Source: Acidobacteriota bacterium
Lineage (GTDB): Bacteria; Acidobacteriota; Terriglobia; Bryobacterales; Bryobacteraceae
Length of the DNA stretch: 33,882 nucleotides
Assembly: GCA_025353165.1 (NCBI GenBank)
Contig: JANXRE010000045.1
Coordinates: 1-33,882, forward strand
Direction: 5' to 3'
The number at the start of each line of letters is the position of its first letter. Position 1 is the first letter of the stretch. The translations under genes were made by a program, and so were the position numbers. Of the stretch, positions 7,780 to 15,990 are shown piece after piece. Under the pieces are notes generated by a model. The model searched no databases, was not told the DNA's origin, and saw only the letters and a list, made by a program, of their open reading frames with translations.

Positions 7780-9399
7780 CTACTGAATTTTGATTCCCCG
7801 CTCGTCCAGGAGGTCTCCACTCCGTTGCGAGAGTTGGAGCAGGTTGCGTTTGTAGTTGATCGATTCGCGGACCAGGTTGGATTCCGCCGTTGTCAGATCG
7901 GTCTCGGCCGCCAGCACGAAGAAGATGGTGGTGGTCCCCAACTCGTACCGTTTCTGCTCCGCATCCACCCGTTTCTGCGCGAGATCGCGCGCGATTTTTG
8001 TCAGATCGACGCTGGCCTGTGAGTTCTCCACCTGGCTGATCGCTTGTAGCACTTGCAGGCGGACGTTCTGCATGATCGATTTCTGCCTCAGCGCGTCCAG
8101 TCTCTTGGTCAGCACGGCATCCGCGAGATTAGCGGCCGAGGTCCGGTCCTTGATCGGCAGGCGCAGACGTAGGCCGAAACCGTAGGTGGGGAAACCGAAA
8201 CCGAACAACTGGCTGAACGCATCGCCGAACCCGCCCGGAACCGGCGTCAGGCCGTTGCCCGGGAAATACGTCCCTCCCTGCCCAAAAGCGCCGTACTGCC
8301 CCGTCACCGAGAGATCGGGCCGCATGGAGTTGTCCGCCAGGCGGATGGACAGGTCGTCGCCCACCATCGCTTCACCCTGCGCCCGAAGATCCGGCCGGCG
8401 CGCCAAGGCCTGCTCAACCAGTTTCTCCTTGTCGTAATTCGGCGCGGTTACGGGCGGCGCGGGCGATTCGGTCAGCACCAGCGCGAGATTCCGCACTTGC
8501 GGATCGAGATCGGCGCCCATCTGCCGCCGCAGCGAATTCTCGGCCTGTTGGAGCGAATAACGGGCCTGGGTGAGGAAGATCTGCGCGTTGGCGTAGTTGG
8601 CTTCGGGCTGGAAAATCTCCAGGGAAGAAATCGCTCCCAGCTCCAGTTCGCGCTTCGAACGTTTCAAGGCGACGTCCGCCAGTTCCAACGACTTCTCCTG
8701 CACGCGGACGTTCTCGCGGGCCTCGACCACCGCCCAATACGCGAGTTCCGCGCTGGTGACGAGCTGAATGATCTGATCCTCCAGAGAGTACTGGCTGGCC
8801 CGCAGATTGCTTCGCGCGATCGTAATCGGCAAACGCGTGATGTATGCGCCGCGCCCGCGAATCAGCGGCTGCGCGAAGCCGAACGTCAGATTCGAACTGT
8901 GGCTCGGGTTGTAAATCGCGTACGAGCTGTTGCTGGACAGCTTCGTGTTCTGATACCCGACGGTGTACTGCGTTCCGGTCTCGAGCGTTTGGTTCACCGT
9001 CAGGGCGAAGGGCTGGTTGAGCTGGTTGAGCGTCGCCGCGCCGCTCAGCACCGTGTTTGCCGGCGTCTGCTGCCGGGTGGAGTTGAAGCTGGCCTGAAGG
9101 AATGGATCGAAAACTCCAAAAGTCCGAAGGATCGCGTTCACCTGCCGCTCGACCGAAACCTTCTGGATGGTGATGTCGGGATTGTTCGCCATCGCCAGGC
9201 CCAGAAAGTTCTTCAGCGACAACTCCAGCTTTCCGTCCACCACGAAATCGTTCAGGCGCACTGGCGGCTGCAGCTCGACACGCGTCGGCGTGGTCCGGAA
9301 GTGCACCCTGAAATACTCGGGCCGTGGAAAGAACGTTTCGTTCTGCGCGAACAGAGTCGCGGCGATTGCCGGGATTATCAGAAATCGAAAAAGGCGCAT
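7780..9399 (-). CDS. TolC-family outer-membrane efflux channel
   Basis: The ATG at 9399 begins a signal peptide (MRLFRFLIIPAIAATLFAQ). The open frame extends 24 codons farther into the upstream gene, but that part does not look like a leader. The mature protein has the two repeated TolC/OEP halves: LKNFLGLAMANNPDITIQKV, SAELAYWAVVEARENVRVQEKSLELADV, SSLEIFQPEANYANAQ, the second half LVEQALARRPDLRAQGEAMV, then VLQAISQVENSQASV and ETDLTTAESNLVRESINYKRNL. It would form the trimeric outer-membrane tunnel of the exporter encoded just upstream, which ends 7 bp before this start. It is the last gene of the five-gene operon 15152-7780. Confidence 0.92.
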   Translation of the reverse strand: MRLFRFLIIPAIAATLFAQNETFFPRPEYFRVHFRTTPTRVELQPPVRLNDFVVDGKLELSLKNFLGLAMANNPDITIQKVSVERQVNAILRTFGVFDPFLQASFNSTRQQTPANTVLSGAATLNQLNQPFALTVNQTLETGTQYTVGYQNTKLSSNSSYAIYNPSHSSNLTFGFAQPLIRGRGAYITRLPITIARSNLRASQYSLEDQIIQLVTSAELAYWAVVEARENVRVQEKSLELADVALKRSKRELELGAISSLEIFQPEANYANAQIFLTQARYSLQQAENSLRRQMGADLDPQVRNLALVLTESPAPPVTAPNYDKEKLVEQALARRPDLRAQGEAMVGDDLSIRLADNSMRPDLSVTGQYGAFGQGGTYFPGNGLTPVPGGFGDAFSQLFGFGFPTYGFGLRLRLPIKDRTSAANLADAVLTKRLDALRQKSIMQNVRLQVLQAISQVENSQASVDLTKIARDLAQKRVDAEQKRYELGTTTIFFVLAAETDLTTAESNLVRESINYKRNLLQLSQRSGDLLDERGIKIQ

Positions 9400-9406
9400 A
9401 AGCAGA

Positions 9407-10663
9407 TTACTCGTAACGGATCGCCTCGATGGGATCCAATTTCGCCGCTTGCATCGCGGGATAAATGCCAAATAGGAGTCCGATGCCGACCGAGACGCCG
9501 AACGCGACGCCGATGCTGGTCGCGGTCACCACGGTGGACCATCCGGCCGCTTTTGCGATGACCTGGGACAACGTAAATCCGAAGAGAATGCCAATCAGTC
9601 CGCCCAGGATTGAAATCATGATGGCTTCGGTAAGGAACTGGCGGATGATATCGGCCTGGCGAGCGCCGATCGCGCGGCGGATGCCGATTTCGCGGGTGCG
9701 CTCCAACACGGTCGCCAGCATGATGTTCATGATCCCGATGCCTCCGACGAGCAGCGAAATGCCGGCGATGCAGATCATGACGACTTTGAAAGTGAACTGA
9801 GTCCGGCGCTTCTGCTCCAGCAGCCCGGCGGGCACGACCACGTTGAAATCGCCGGCGTCCTTGTGCGTGGTGGCGAGAATCGCGGTGACGACGCTGGCGG
9901 TGTCCACCGAATCGGTCCCCTGATTCACTTTCACGTAAATCCCGTCGATCTCATCCTTGAGGTAACTGTTGTTGTCCTCAAAGCGGCGCATCACGGTGTT
10001 CAGCGGCGCGATGATCAAATTGTTGCGGTCCACCACTTCCAGCCCCTCCACGTCGCTATCGGCGGTGGCCTGCTGCGCGAGTACGCCGATCACCTGCAGC
10101 CACGTGTCATTCACCTTGACGTACTTGCCGGCGGCGGGTTCATAGCCGAGCAAGTTCACCTTGGCGGCTTCGCCCAGCACGCATACCGGCGCGGAGCGCG
10201 CGTCGTCCTCGCTGTCGAAGAAACGGCCCTCCACCATGCGGAGCGAGTTAATCTCCAGGAAGGTAGGCTGTACGCCAATCAGCAGAGGCGTTTCCTGGCT
10301 CGGCTTGGGCAGAACCTTGAGCGGCTTGAACCGCTTTCTGGGCGTCAGCGCCTCGAGCCCTTGCACGTTCTCCCGGATCGCCCGGAAATCGCGGAACGTA
10401 AGCCCCGGCGACTTCGATCGCCGCTCCTGCAATTCGTTGCGGTCGACGGACTCCTTAGCCTCGATGATGATGTTGTTCACTCCCAGCAGGTCGATGTAAG
10501 CCATCATTTCTTTTTGCGCGCCGGCGGTGATGGCCAGCATCGCGACCACCGCGCCGACGCCGAAGATCATGCCCAGCATGGTCAGCAGGCTGCGAAGCTT
10601 GTGAGCCACCAGGCTCTCAAAGCCCATGATGAGCTCGGGAATGAATCCGCTAAACAGCGACAT
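9407..10663 (-). CDS. MacB-type ABC transporter permease (FtsX fold), without an ATPase domain
   Basis: This 418-residue permease begins with the first transmembrane helix (LIMGFESLVAHKLRSLLTMLGMIFGVGAVVAMLAI). A long periplasmic MacB-PCD-like domain follows at about residues 50-290. The C-terminal FtsX part has GGIGIMNIMLATVLERTREIGIRRAIGARQADI and two further helices, ending in the typical PIEAIRYE. MacB-like permeases drive periplasmic export through an adaptor and TolC. Full-length MacB has an N-terminal ATPase, which is absent here, and no ABC ATPase gene lies in the operon or elsewhere in the window. The ATG at 10663 follows the preceding stop with no gap. Confidence 0.92.
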   Translation of the reverse strand: MSLFSGFIPELIMGFESLVAHKLRSLLTMLGMIFGVGAVVAMLAITAGAQKEMMAYIDLLGVNNIIIEAKESVDRNELQERRSKSPGLTFRDFRAIRENVQGLEALTPRKRFKPLKVLPKPSQETPLLIGVQPTFLEINSLRMVEGRFFDSEDDARSAPVCVLGEAAKVNLLGYEPAAGKYVKVNDTWLQVIGVLAQQATADSDVEGLEVVDRNNLIIAPLNTVMRRFEDNNSYLKDEIDGIYVKVNQGTDSVDTASVVTAILATTHKDAGDFNVVVPAGLLEQKRRTQFTFKVVMICIAGISLLVGGIGIMNIMLATVLERTREIGIRRAIGARQADIIRQFLTEAIMISILGGLIGILFGFTLSQVIAKAAGWSTVVTATSIGVAFGVSVGIGLLFGIYPAMQAAKLDPIEAIRYE

Positions 10664-12220
10664 CTACTTGGAACCTCCGGGCAGCGCGCCCATCGCTCCG
10701 CCGCTTTTCTCGGCTTTCTTCTGGCTGCCCGGCTTCTCCGTGGGATCGGCGAGCGCGACGATCTCCCCGGGCTGGAGCCCGCTGGCGATCACCATCGTCG
10801 ATTCGCTCCTCTTCAACGGCTTGATCGCGCGCGCCGCGAACTTGTTGCCGGTGCGGACGTAGACGGTTGGCTTACCGTCCTTCTCAAACACGGCCTGCAT
10901 CGGTATGTGGATCGCGTTCGCGACCTTCTCGACGGTAATCTCGACGTCGGCGAGAAGGCCCGGACGCAGCAGCACGTCGAACTGCGTATCTTCTTCCGGC
11001 GGCGGCGGTAGCTTCGCGTTGGCCATGTCCTTCTCGCTGAATTTCGGCGGGGCGGAAAAGCCCATTACCGGTGGTCCGCCGGGCCCGCCCGCGCTCATGA
11101 CTGGCCGGGCACCGGGCGGAGCGGCCGCCGGCGCTTGGCTCTGCGCCGGCTTCCTCCGGTTCTGCTCCGCGGTGGCGAGGATCTTCTGCACTTGCTCCGG
11201 CTTCGCGCCAAGCGCCGCCAGCAGCTCTTTCATATCGATCGAAAACACGACGTCGAATTTCTTCGCGGGATCAAAGGAGAAAATATTCGAACTCGCCGTG
11301 CCGCTCATGGTCTTGATGGTGCCGTGAAGCTTTTTCTCGGGCAGCGCGTCGAGAGCCACCGTCGCTTCCTGGCCTTCCTGCAAATTGGCGCGGTCGAGTT
11401 CGCCGACCTTTGCGATGACCTCCATCTCCGACAAATCGAGGACGTCGGCCACCGGCATTCCCGGCTGTACCTGGTCGCCTTCCCGGATATCCGGGATCTG
11501 CATTCCGGGGAACATGAAGCCGGTCCGGTTCTGCTTGATGGCGACCAACCCACTCATGGGAGCGAGCAGCTTCACCTGCAAGAGACGCTGCTTCTCCCGT
11601 TGGAGCTCGAGAATGCCCTTGTTCTTCTTCTCGCGCAGGACGGCGATCTCCGCCAGCGCCTGCTCCTGCCGGCTCTGGATGTCGCTTTCAAGCTGCTTCA
11701 GCCTGCGCTTCGCCTCTTCCAGGTTGAGCAGGTTCTTCTTCGCGTCGATGCTGGAAAGCAGTTCGTTGCGCTTCACTTCGAGGTCGGCGCGTCGCACGCC
11801 ATACTGCGCGCTCAGCAGATCCACTTGGTCCTGGTTGCTGCGCATCGCCAGATCGGCCTGCGCCTTCTTGACCTGTTCGTCGATCTGGTCCAATTCCAGT
11901 TGCTTCTCTTCCAGGCGCGAATTGACCTCGGAATCGTCAAACTCCACCACCAGGTCTTTTTCCCGCGCAAAGGCCCCGAGCGGCGCGATTCGCGTCACCT
12001 GCACCGTGCCGAAAAGATTCGGCGCGCTGAGCGTCACCGATCGAATGGCGCGCAATTCCCCGCGCGTGTAACTGCGGACGATGACGTCGCCGCGCAGTAC
12101 CCTGGCGGTCGCGATCTGCCGCGTTCGTTCCGGAAGCGCGTTGAGCGCCCGGTATCCCGCGTAGGCCGCTCCGACGAGGATGGCCAGCAGGAGCGTCCGT
12201 ATGATCGCCTTCTTGATCAC
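10664..12220 (-). CDS. Periplasmic adaptor (HlyD/MacA-type) with a Pro/Ala-rich insert; third of three
   Basis: This is a 518-residue membrane-fusion protein. It has an N-terminal anchor (about residues 5-22), a lipoyl half (SVTLSAPNLFGTVQVTRIAP) and a long alpha-hairpin coiled coil (about 95-215). The second lipoyl half is LLAPMSGLVAIKQNR, followed by a beta-barrel (GQEATVALDALPEKKLHG) and a membrane-proximal domain ending GLQPGEIVALADP. A linker of about 80 residues, rich in Pro, Ala and Gly (about 333-415), interrupts the barrel region and is not usual in MacA. Its ATG overlaps the preceding stop (ATGA, 12217-12220), and its stop abuts the permease start. It would bridge the permease and the TolC channel in the periplasm. 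Confidence 0.9.
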   Translation of the reverse strand: MIKKAIIRTLLLAILVGAAYAGYRALNALPERTRQIATARVLRGDVIVRSYTRGELRAIRSVTLSAPNLFGTVQVTRIAPLGAFAREKDLVVEFDDSEVNSRLEEKQLELDQIDEQVKKAQADLAMRSNQDQVDLLSAQYGVRRADLEVKRNELLSSIDAKKNLLNLEEAKRRLKQLESDIQSRQEQALAEIAVLREKKNKGILELQREKQRLLQVKLLAPMSGLVAIKQNRTGFMFPGMQIPDIREGDQVQPGMPVADVLDLSEMEVIAKVGELDRANLQEGQEATVALDALPEKKLHGTIKTMSGTASSNIFSFDPAKKFDVVFSIDMKELLAALGAKPEQVQKILATAEQNRRKPAQSQAPAAAPPGARPVMSAGGPGGPPVMGFSAPPKFSEKDMANAKLPPPPEEDTQFDVLLRPGLLADVEITVEKVANAIHIPMQAVFEKDGKPTVYVRTGNKFAARAIKPLKRSESTMVIASGLQPGEIVALADPTEKPGSQKKAEKSGGAMGALPGGSK

Positions 12221-13521
12221 AGTTTGTTAGCCTTCTTGGCCGCCTCGATCGGGTTTTCCAGCGCAACGGTGTCGCCGGCCTTCAATCCTTTCAGCACGAC
12301 AATGTCGGTGTCGTTCCGCTTGCCAACCTCAATGGTCCGCTTCACGAAATTGTTGCCGCGCTGCAGCCATACAGCCGGCTTGCCTTGATCCAGGAAGCTG
12401 GCGCGCGCCGGAATCAACAACTGCTTGGGAATATTCTCGATTACGATTTCGGCCGTGGCGCTCATCCCGGGGCGCAGACGGGGATCGAGATTCTTCAGCG
12501 TGGCCTGGGCCTGGAAGGTTTTCTCGGGCATCCAAGGGCCGCGGAAGTTGAGGGAAGCGATGGGGCTGATCATGTCAAGCACGGCGGGGAACTCCTTATC
12601 CGGCACCGCGTCCACTTTGATCTTGGCCGCATCGTTCAACTGAATACGCCCGCGGTCCACTTCCTCCAGCTTCAGCTCGATTCGCATGGCGTCCAGATTC
12701 GGAATCTCCGCGATGGAGGCCCCGGTCCACGCGCGGTCGCCCTCCTTGAACGGAGGCGGCGCGGATCCGAACGAGCCCTGGCTGCGGAAGTTGGGAAGTA
12801 TGTTCACGATGCCGTCGATGGGCGCGCGCATCACCATCTTGGAAAGGTACAGCTTGGCGCGATCCACGTCGCGGCCGATCTTGTCCTTGCGCTGTCCCAG
12901 CCGGTCGAGGTCGGCGCCCTGCGAGACTTTGTGGGAGACGATGGTGGTCTTCACTTCGCCCAGCTCGCCTTCGGAGATTCCCACGTCGATGCGGTTCTTC
13001 GCGCCTTCGATTTCGCTGATCACTTCGGCTTTGCTCGCCTCCAGCTTGGCGCGGTCCACGTTGTACTCGGCGGTCATCTGATTCATGCCGTCCGATTCGT
13101 CCGTCATGCGGTGCGAGGCCTTGGTCTGCACGATCTCGCTCTCGACGGTGCGCGCCGTGGTGGCGCGTTCCAGCAGGTTCTGCTCCTGCTGGGCGGCGTC
13201 GAACTCGACGATCACATCGCCCTTCTTGACCGGCTTGCCGGTTTCGGCCAGGTGAACGATCTGCGGATTGGGCACCTGCGGCGCGGCGATGATCACGGAC
13301 TGCACGCTTTTTATATCGCCGCGGGTGCGGACACTGAGGATGAAGTCCGCGGTGCGCGCCTTGGCGACCGCGACCTCCACCTTCGTCTCCTTGGTATTGT
13401 AACGGTACGCCGCGTAGCCGCCGCCGGCCAGGAGTACCGTCAGAACCGTCCAGGCGATGGCGCGTTTCCGCTTGGAACCAACCTGGCCGATCCTCTGCTT
13501 GGGCTTGACATCTTTCGACAT
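12217..13521 (-). CDS. Periplasmic adaptor (HlyD/MacA-type); second of three
   Basis: This is a 434-residue adaptor. It has a basic N-terminus and one transmembrane helix (WTVLTVLLAGGGYAAYRY), and the lipoyl halves VQSVIIAAPQVPNPQIVHL with KPVKKGDVIVEFD and MRAPIDGIVNILPNF. A coiled-coil hairpin at about residues 105-220 is followed by a beta-barrel (EEVDRGRIQLNDAAKIKVDAV) and GMSATAEIVIENIPKQLLIPARA, ending GLKAGDTVALENP. It has no low-complexity insert, unlike the adaptors on either side. It lies 2 bp downstream of the first adaptor and overlaps the third by 4 bp, so all three are translationally linked. Confidence 0.92.
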   Translation of the reverse strand: MSKDVKPKQRIGQVGSKRKRAIAWTVLTVLLAGGGYAAYRYNTKETKVEVAVAKARTADFILSVRTRGDIKSVQSVIIAAPQVPNPQIVHLAETGKPVKKGDVIVEFDAAQQEQNLLERATTARTVESEIVQTKASHRMTDESDGMNQMTAEYNVDRAKLEASKAEVISEIEGAKNRIDVGISEGELGEVKTTIVSHKVSQGADLDRLGQRKDKIGRDVDRAKLYLSKMVMRAPIDGIVNILPNFRSQGSFGSAPPPFKEGDRAWTGASIAEIPNLDAMRIELKLEEVDRGRIQLNDAAKIKVDAVPDKEFPAVLDMISPIASLNFRGPWMPEKTFQAQATLKNLDPRLRPGMSATAEIVIENIPKQLLIPARASFLDQGKPAVWLQRGNNFVKRTIEVGKRNDTDIVVLKGLKAGDTVALENPIEAAKKANKL

Positions 13522-13523
13522 GG

Positions 13524-15152
13524 TTATTTGAATGGCTCTTTCAGCGCCACAATCTCGCCCGGCTTCAACCCGGCCAGCACCGCGACGTGCAGGTTATTCG
13601 CCAGGCCGAGTTCGATATCGCGGCGCGTCCACGCGTCGCCGGCTCGCACATACACAAACGGGCGGCGCGTCTGGCCGTCGCGAAACACCGATGGCAGCGG
13701 CACAAAGGCGGCGTTCTCCTCGGTCTGGAGTTGGACATCCGCGCTGACCGAGAGATCCGGGATGACGCGCGGATCGGTTTTCTCCAGCTTCAGCCGGATG
13801 GCGATCTCCTTGACGTAGCTGCCCCGCTGTCCGGCCTGCTTGGGAACGCCTCCAATCGAATAGACCCGCGCCGGGAGGACCAGGTCCGGATACGCGTCGA
13901 ACCGCACATTCGCCCGCTGGCCGATGCGCAGGCTCTCCACATCCACCTGGTTCACGGACGCGTTCACCACCATCGATTTTGTGTCCACCACGGTCATGAA
14001 CATCATCCCCGGGTACAACTGGTCGCCTTCCTTAACTTGCGCCATGTCGCCGCCGCGCCAGATGGTCTGCATGACGGCCAGGCCGTTGATCGGCGCTTTC
14101 AAAACCATGCGGCCGGCGTTGGCTTCGGCGCGCGTCAACTCGATGCGGGTCTGCTGCAGCTCGATCTCCGCGTTGCGAATTGCCGCCTGCTGAGAGATTT
14201 CGAGCTGCCGGACGTCGGCGAGTAACTGTTGGTATTTGGCCTCGGATTCGGACAGGGACAGCTTGGTGCGCTCGGTATCGAGCTGCGACAGAACGGGCAG
14301 CGTCTTCATGTCGAGCCGCGCCTTGTCGACATTTCCCTTCGAGGTGGCGATGTCCTGCTCCTTGATCTTTTTGGAGACCGCCAGATCGGCCTTCAACTTG
14401 GTGACGTCCGCCGCCGCCTGCGCAACCGAGGCGTGATAGTCCTCCAGCCGCTGTAGCATGTATTGCCGATCGAACTCGGCCACCGGATCGCCCTTCTTGA
14501 CCTGTCCGCCGGCCTTCGTCAGTTTCAGCAGCGTGAGGCTGAAATCGTCGCCGCCACCGCCGCCCCCAAGTCCGCCTCCGCTATACAATTCGTTGGAAGT
14601 GGATCCGAGCCCTTCAGGCCCCATCGTGGAGGACACGCCCGCGCCCGACGAAGCCGCCGTCCCCGACGCCGCGCTTTTCGGCGCCGATGCGATGCGGCTG
14701 GTGGCTGCCTGCAGCGCGGAGGACATGTTCGGTGAGTTGCCGGAACTGGCGCCCGGACTCGTGTTGCCGCCCTGCTTCGATTGAATCTGAGCGCTGGCCG
14801 TCGCGCCGCCGGAGTTGGCGGCGGCATCCCGTCCGAATCCCGAGCGGCTGCCGCGCAGTTGAGGAGTGATGAGCGCCGCGAAATTTTCGGCGCCGGTTGA
14901 GCCGCTCAGCCGCAAAGTCTGCGCCACCGGTCCCGTTACGACCGTCGCGGTGGGGAACGAAGCCGCCGCCGAAGCAGCCGGTTTCGCCGGCGCAGGCCGC
15001 CGCCAATACAGCAGTCCCCCAATCGCGAAGACAGCCAGGATTGGAACGATCCAAAGCCATGCGCGGCTACTTTCCCGCGCGGCGGGTCGAGAAACTTCCG
15101 CGGGCGGGCTTGGTTGAGGGGCCGCCGGCCGGGAACTAATTTGCGGCTGCAT
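13524..15152 (-). CDS. Periplasmic adaptor (HlyD/MacA-type) with a large Ser/Ala/Gly insert; first of three
   Basis: This 542-residue adaptor begins the exporter operon. A Pro-rich cytoplasmic N-terminus (about 1-30) precedes a transmembrane helix (AWLWIVPILAVFAIGGLLYW). The lipoyl domain starts at about residue 68 and is interrupted after ITPQLRG (about 101) by roughly 100 residues of Ser, Ala, Gly and Asn, ending in a Gly run at about 192-201. It resumes with LTLLKLTKAGGQVKKGDPVAEFD. A coiled-coil hairpin (about 232-330), KAPINGLAVMQTIWRGG, a barrel and GLKPGEIVALKEP follow. An insert inside the small lipoyl domain is unusual. It would loop out into the periplasm near the channel tip. The ATG at 15152 is supported by a promoter-like sequence just upstream. 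Confidence 0.9.
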   Translation of the reverse strand: MQPQISSRPAAPQPSPPAEVSRPAARESSRAWLWIVPILAVFAIGGLLYWRRPAPAKPAASAAASFPTATVVTGPVAQTLRLSGSTGAENFAALITPQLRGSRSGFGRDAAANSGGATASAQIQSKQGGNTSPGASSGNSPNMSSALQAATSRIASAPKSAASGTAASSGAGVSSTMGPEGLGSTSNELYSGGGLGGGGGGDDFSLTLLKLTKAGGQVKKGDPVAEFDRQYMLQRLEDYHASVAQAAADVTKLKADLAVSKKIKEQDIATSKGNVDKARLDMKTLPVLSQLDTERTKLSLSESEAKYQQLLADVRQLEISQQAAIRNAEIELQQTRIELTRAEANAGRMVLKAPINGLAVMQTIWRGGDMAQVKEGDQLYPGMMFMTVVDTKSMVVNASVNQVDVESLRIGQRANVRFDAYPDLVLPARVYSIGGVPKQAGQRGSYVKEIAIRLKLEKTDPRVIPDLSVSADVQLQTEENAAFVPLPSVFRDGQTRRPFVYVRAGDAWTRRDIELGLANNLHVAVLAGLKPGEIVALKEPFK

Positions 15153-15172
15153 TGTTGCGGTCGGTAAACTCC

Positions 15173-15200
15173 ATTGTATCTAACAGTACGGACGTCCCAA
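15173..15200 (-). promoter_or_regulatory. Candidate sigma70 promoter of the adaptor/ABC/TolC operon
   Basis: On the minus strand TTGGGA (15200-15195) is followed after 16 nt by TACAAT (15178-15173), which is 5 of 6 for a -10 box. The predicted start at about 15166 leaves only some 14 nt before the ATG, so translation may be nearly leaderless. This is based on sequence only. Confidence 0.4.
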
Positions 15201-15237
15201 GATCGCTGAAAGTTAGCGGACCACGCGGAATATACAC

Positions 15238-15265
15238 TTGACAGAACGCACGGAACGTCGATACT
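15238..15265 (+). promoter_or_regulatory. Candidate sigma70 promoter of the PEP-CTERM gene
   Basis: A perfect -35 TTGACA (15238-15243) is followed by a 16-nt spacer and GATACT (15260-15265, 4 of 6). Transcription would start about 8 nt before the ATG at 15280, giving an almost leaderless message. It is divergent from the adaptor operon promoter, about 38 bp away. Confidence 0.35.
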
Positions 15266-15279
15266 GGATAGAGTCCCCC

Positions 15280-15990
15280 ATGAAGCTGCTTCTACCCTCT
15301 CTCGCGGCCCTGTGCGGATTCTCCGCCGCGGCCGCCACCATCAACTGCGCTCCCGACACCGCCGCGAACTACATCACCAACGGCTCGTGCCTCGAAAGCC
15401 CGTTCGTTCTTAAAAACTTCTCCTGGAACAGTTTCTCCGGCGGAAATTTCGTGAACGTTAGGCCCGGCCAGGTTTTTCTGACGCCCAACGCCTCCGCCGG
15501 CGTCTTCGGGGTGAGCTTCCAGGGAGTACCCGAAGCGCCCAACCCCTTTAATATCAGCGGCAATCAGGAGATCTACGCCACTTTTGCATACACCATCGAT
15601 CCCCGGCCGCCGATCCTCAATGGACTCACCGTCAATCTGAGTGCGAACAGCCCGAGCAACGGCGGTTCTGCGAAAATCACTACGCTCGTTTGCGTGGGAG
15701 ACACGTTCGCCGATAGTTGCGCGCACGGAACCGATCTCGCGCCGATCGTCGTTCAGGACTTCGGCGACGGCGATCCCCGGAATATCCTTTCGGTGAACGT
15801 GGATTTCCCCAATGTGAATATCGTGGACATTCAGATGATCCTCGATATGCAGGCGAACGGCGGGATTTCCGAGATCGGCGGCGGCGGAACGGCGGCTCAG
15901 ACAGGGACGACTCCCGAGCCGGCATCCGCCGGCCTGGCGTTCGCCGGAATCGCGGCGATGCTAGTTATTGTCCGCCGCCGGCAGTCCTGA
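15280..15990 (+). CDS. PEP-CTERM sorted secreted protein
   Basis: The ATG at 15280 begins a signal peptide (MKLLLPSLAALCGFSAAAA). The frame opens earlier, at 15238, but that part overlaps the promoter. The mature domain (about 190 residues) is rich in beta strands and Asn/Gly and has two Cys pairs (INCAP...GSCLE and LVCVGDTFADSC). The end is a standard PEP-CTERM sorting signal: TTPEPASAG, a hydrophobic helix LAFAGIAAMLVIV and a basic RRRQ tail. Exosortase would cut it and send it to the envelope or exopolysaccharide layer. No exosortase gene lies in this window. Its last 30 bp overlap the end of the kinase gene on the other strand. Confidence 0.87.
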   Translation: MKLLLPSLAALCGFSAAAATINCAPDTAANYITNGSCLESPFVLKNFSWNSFSGGNFVNVRPGQVFLTPNASAGVFGVSFQGVPEAPNPFNISGNQEIYATFAYTIDPRPPILNGLTVNLSANSPSNGGSAKITTLVCVGDTFADSCAHGTDLAPIVVQDFGDGDPRNILSVNVDFPNVNIVDIQMILDMQANGGISEIGGGGTAAQTGTTPEPASAGLAFAGIAAMLVIVRRRQS

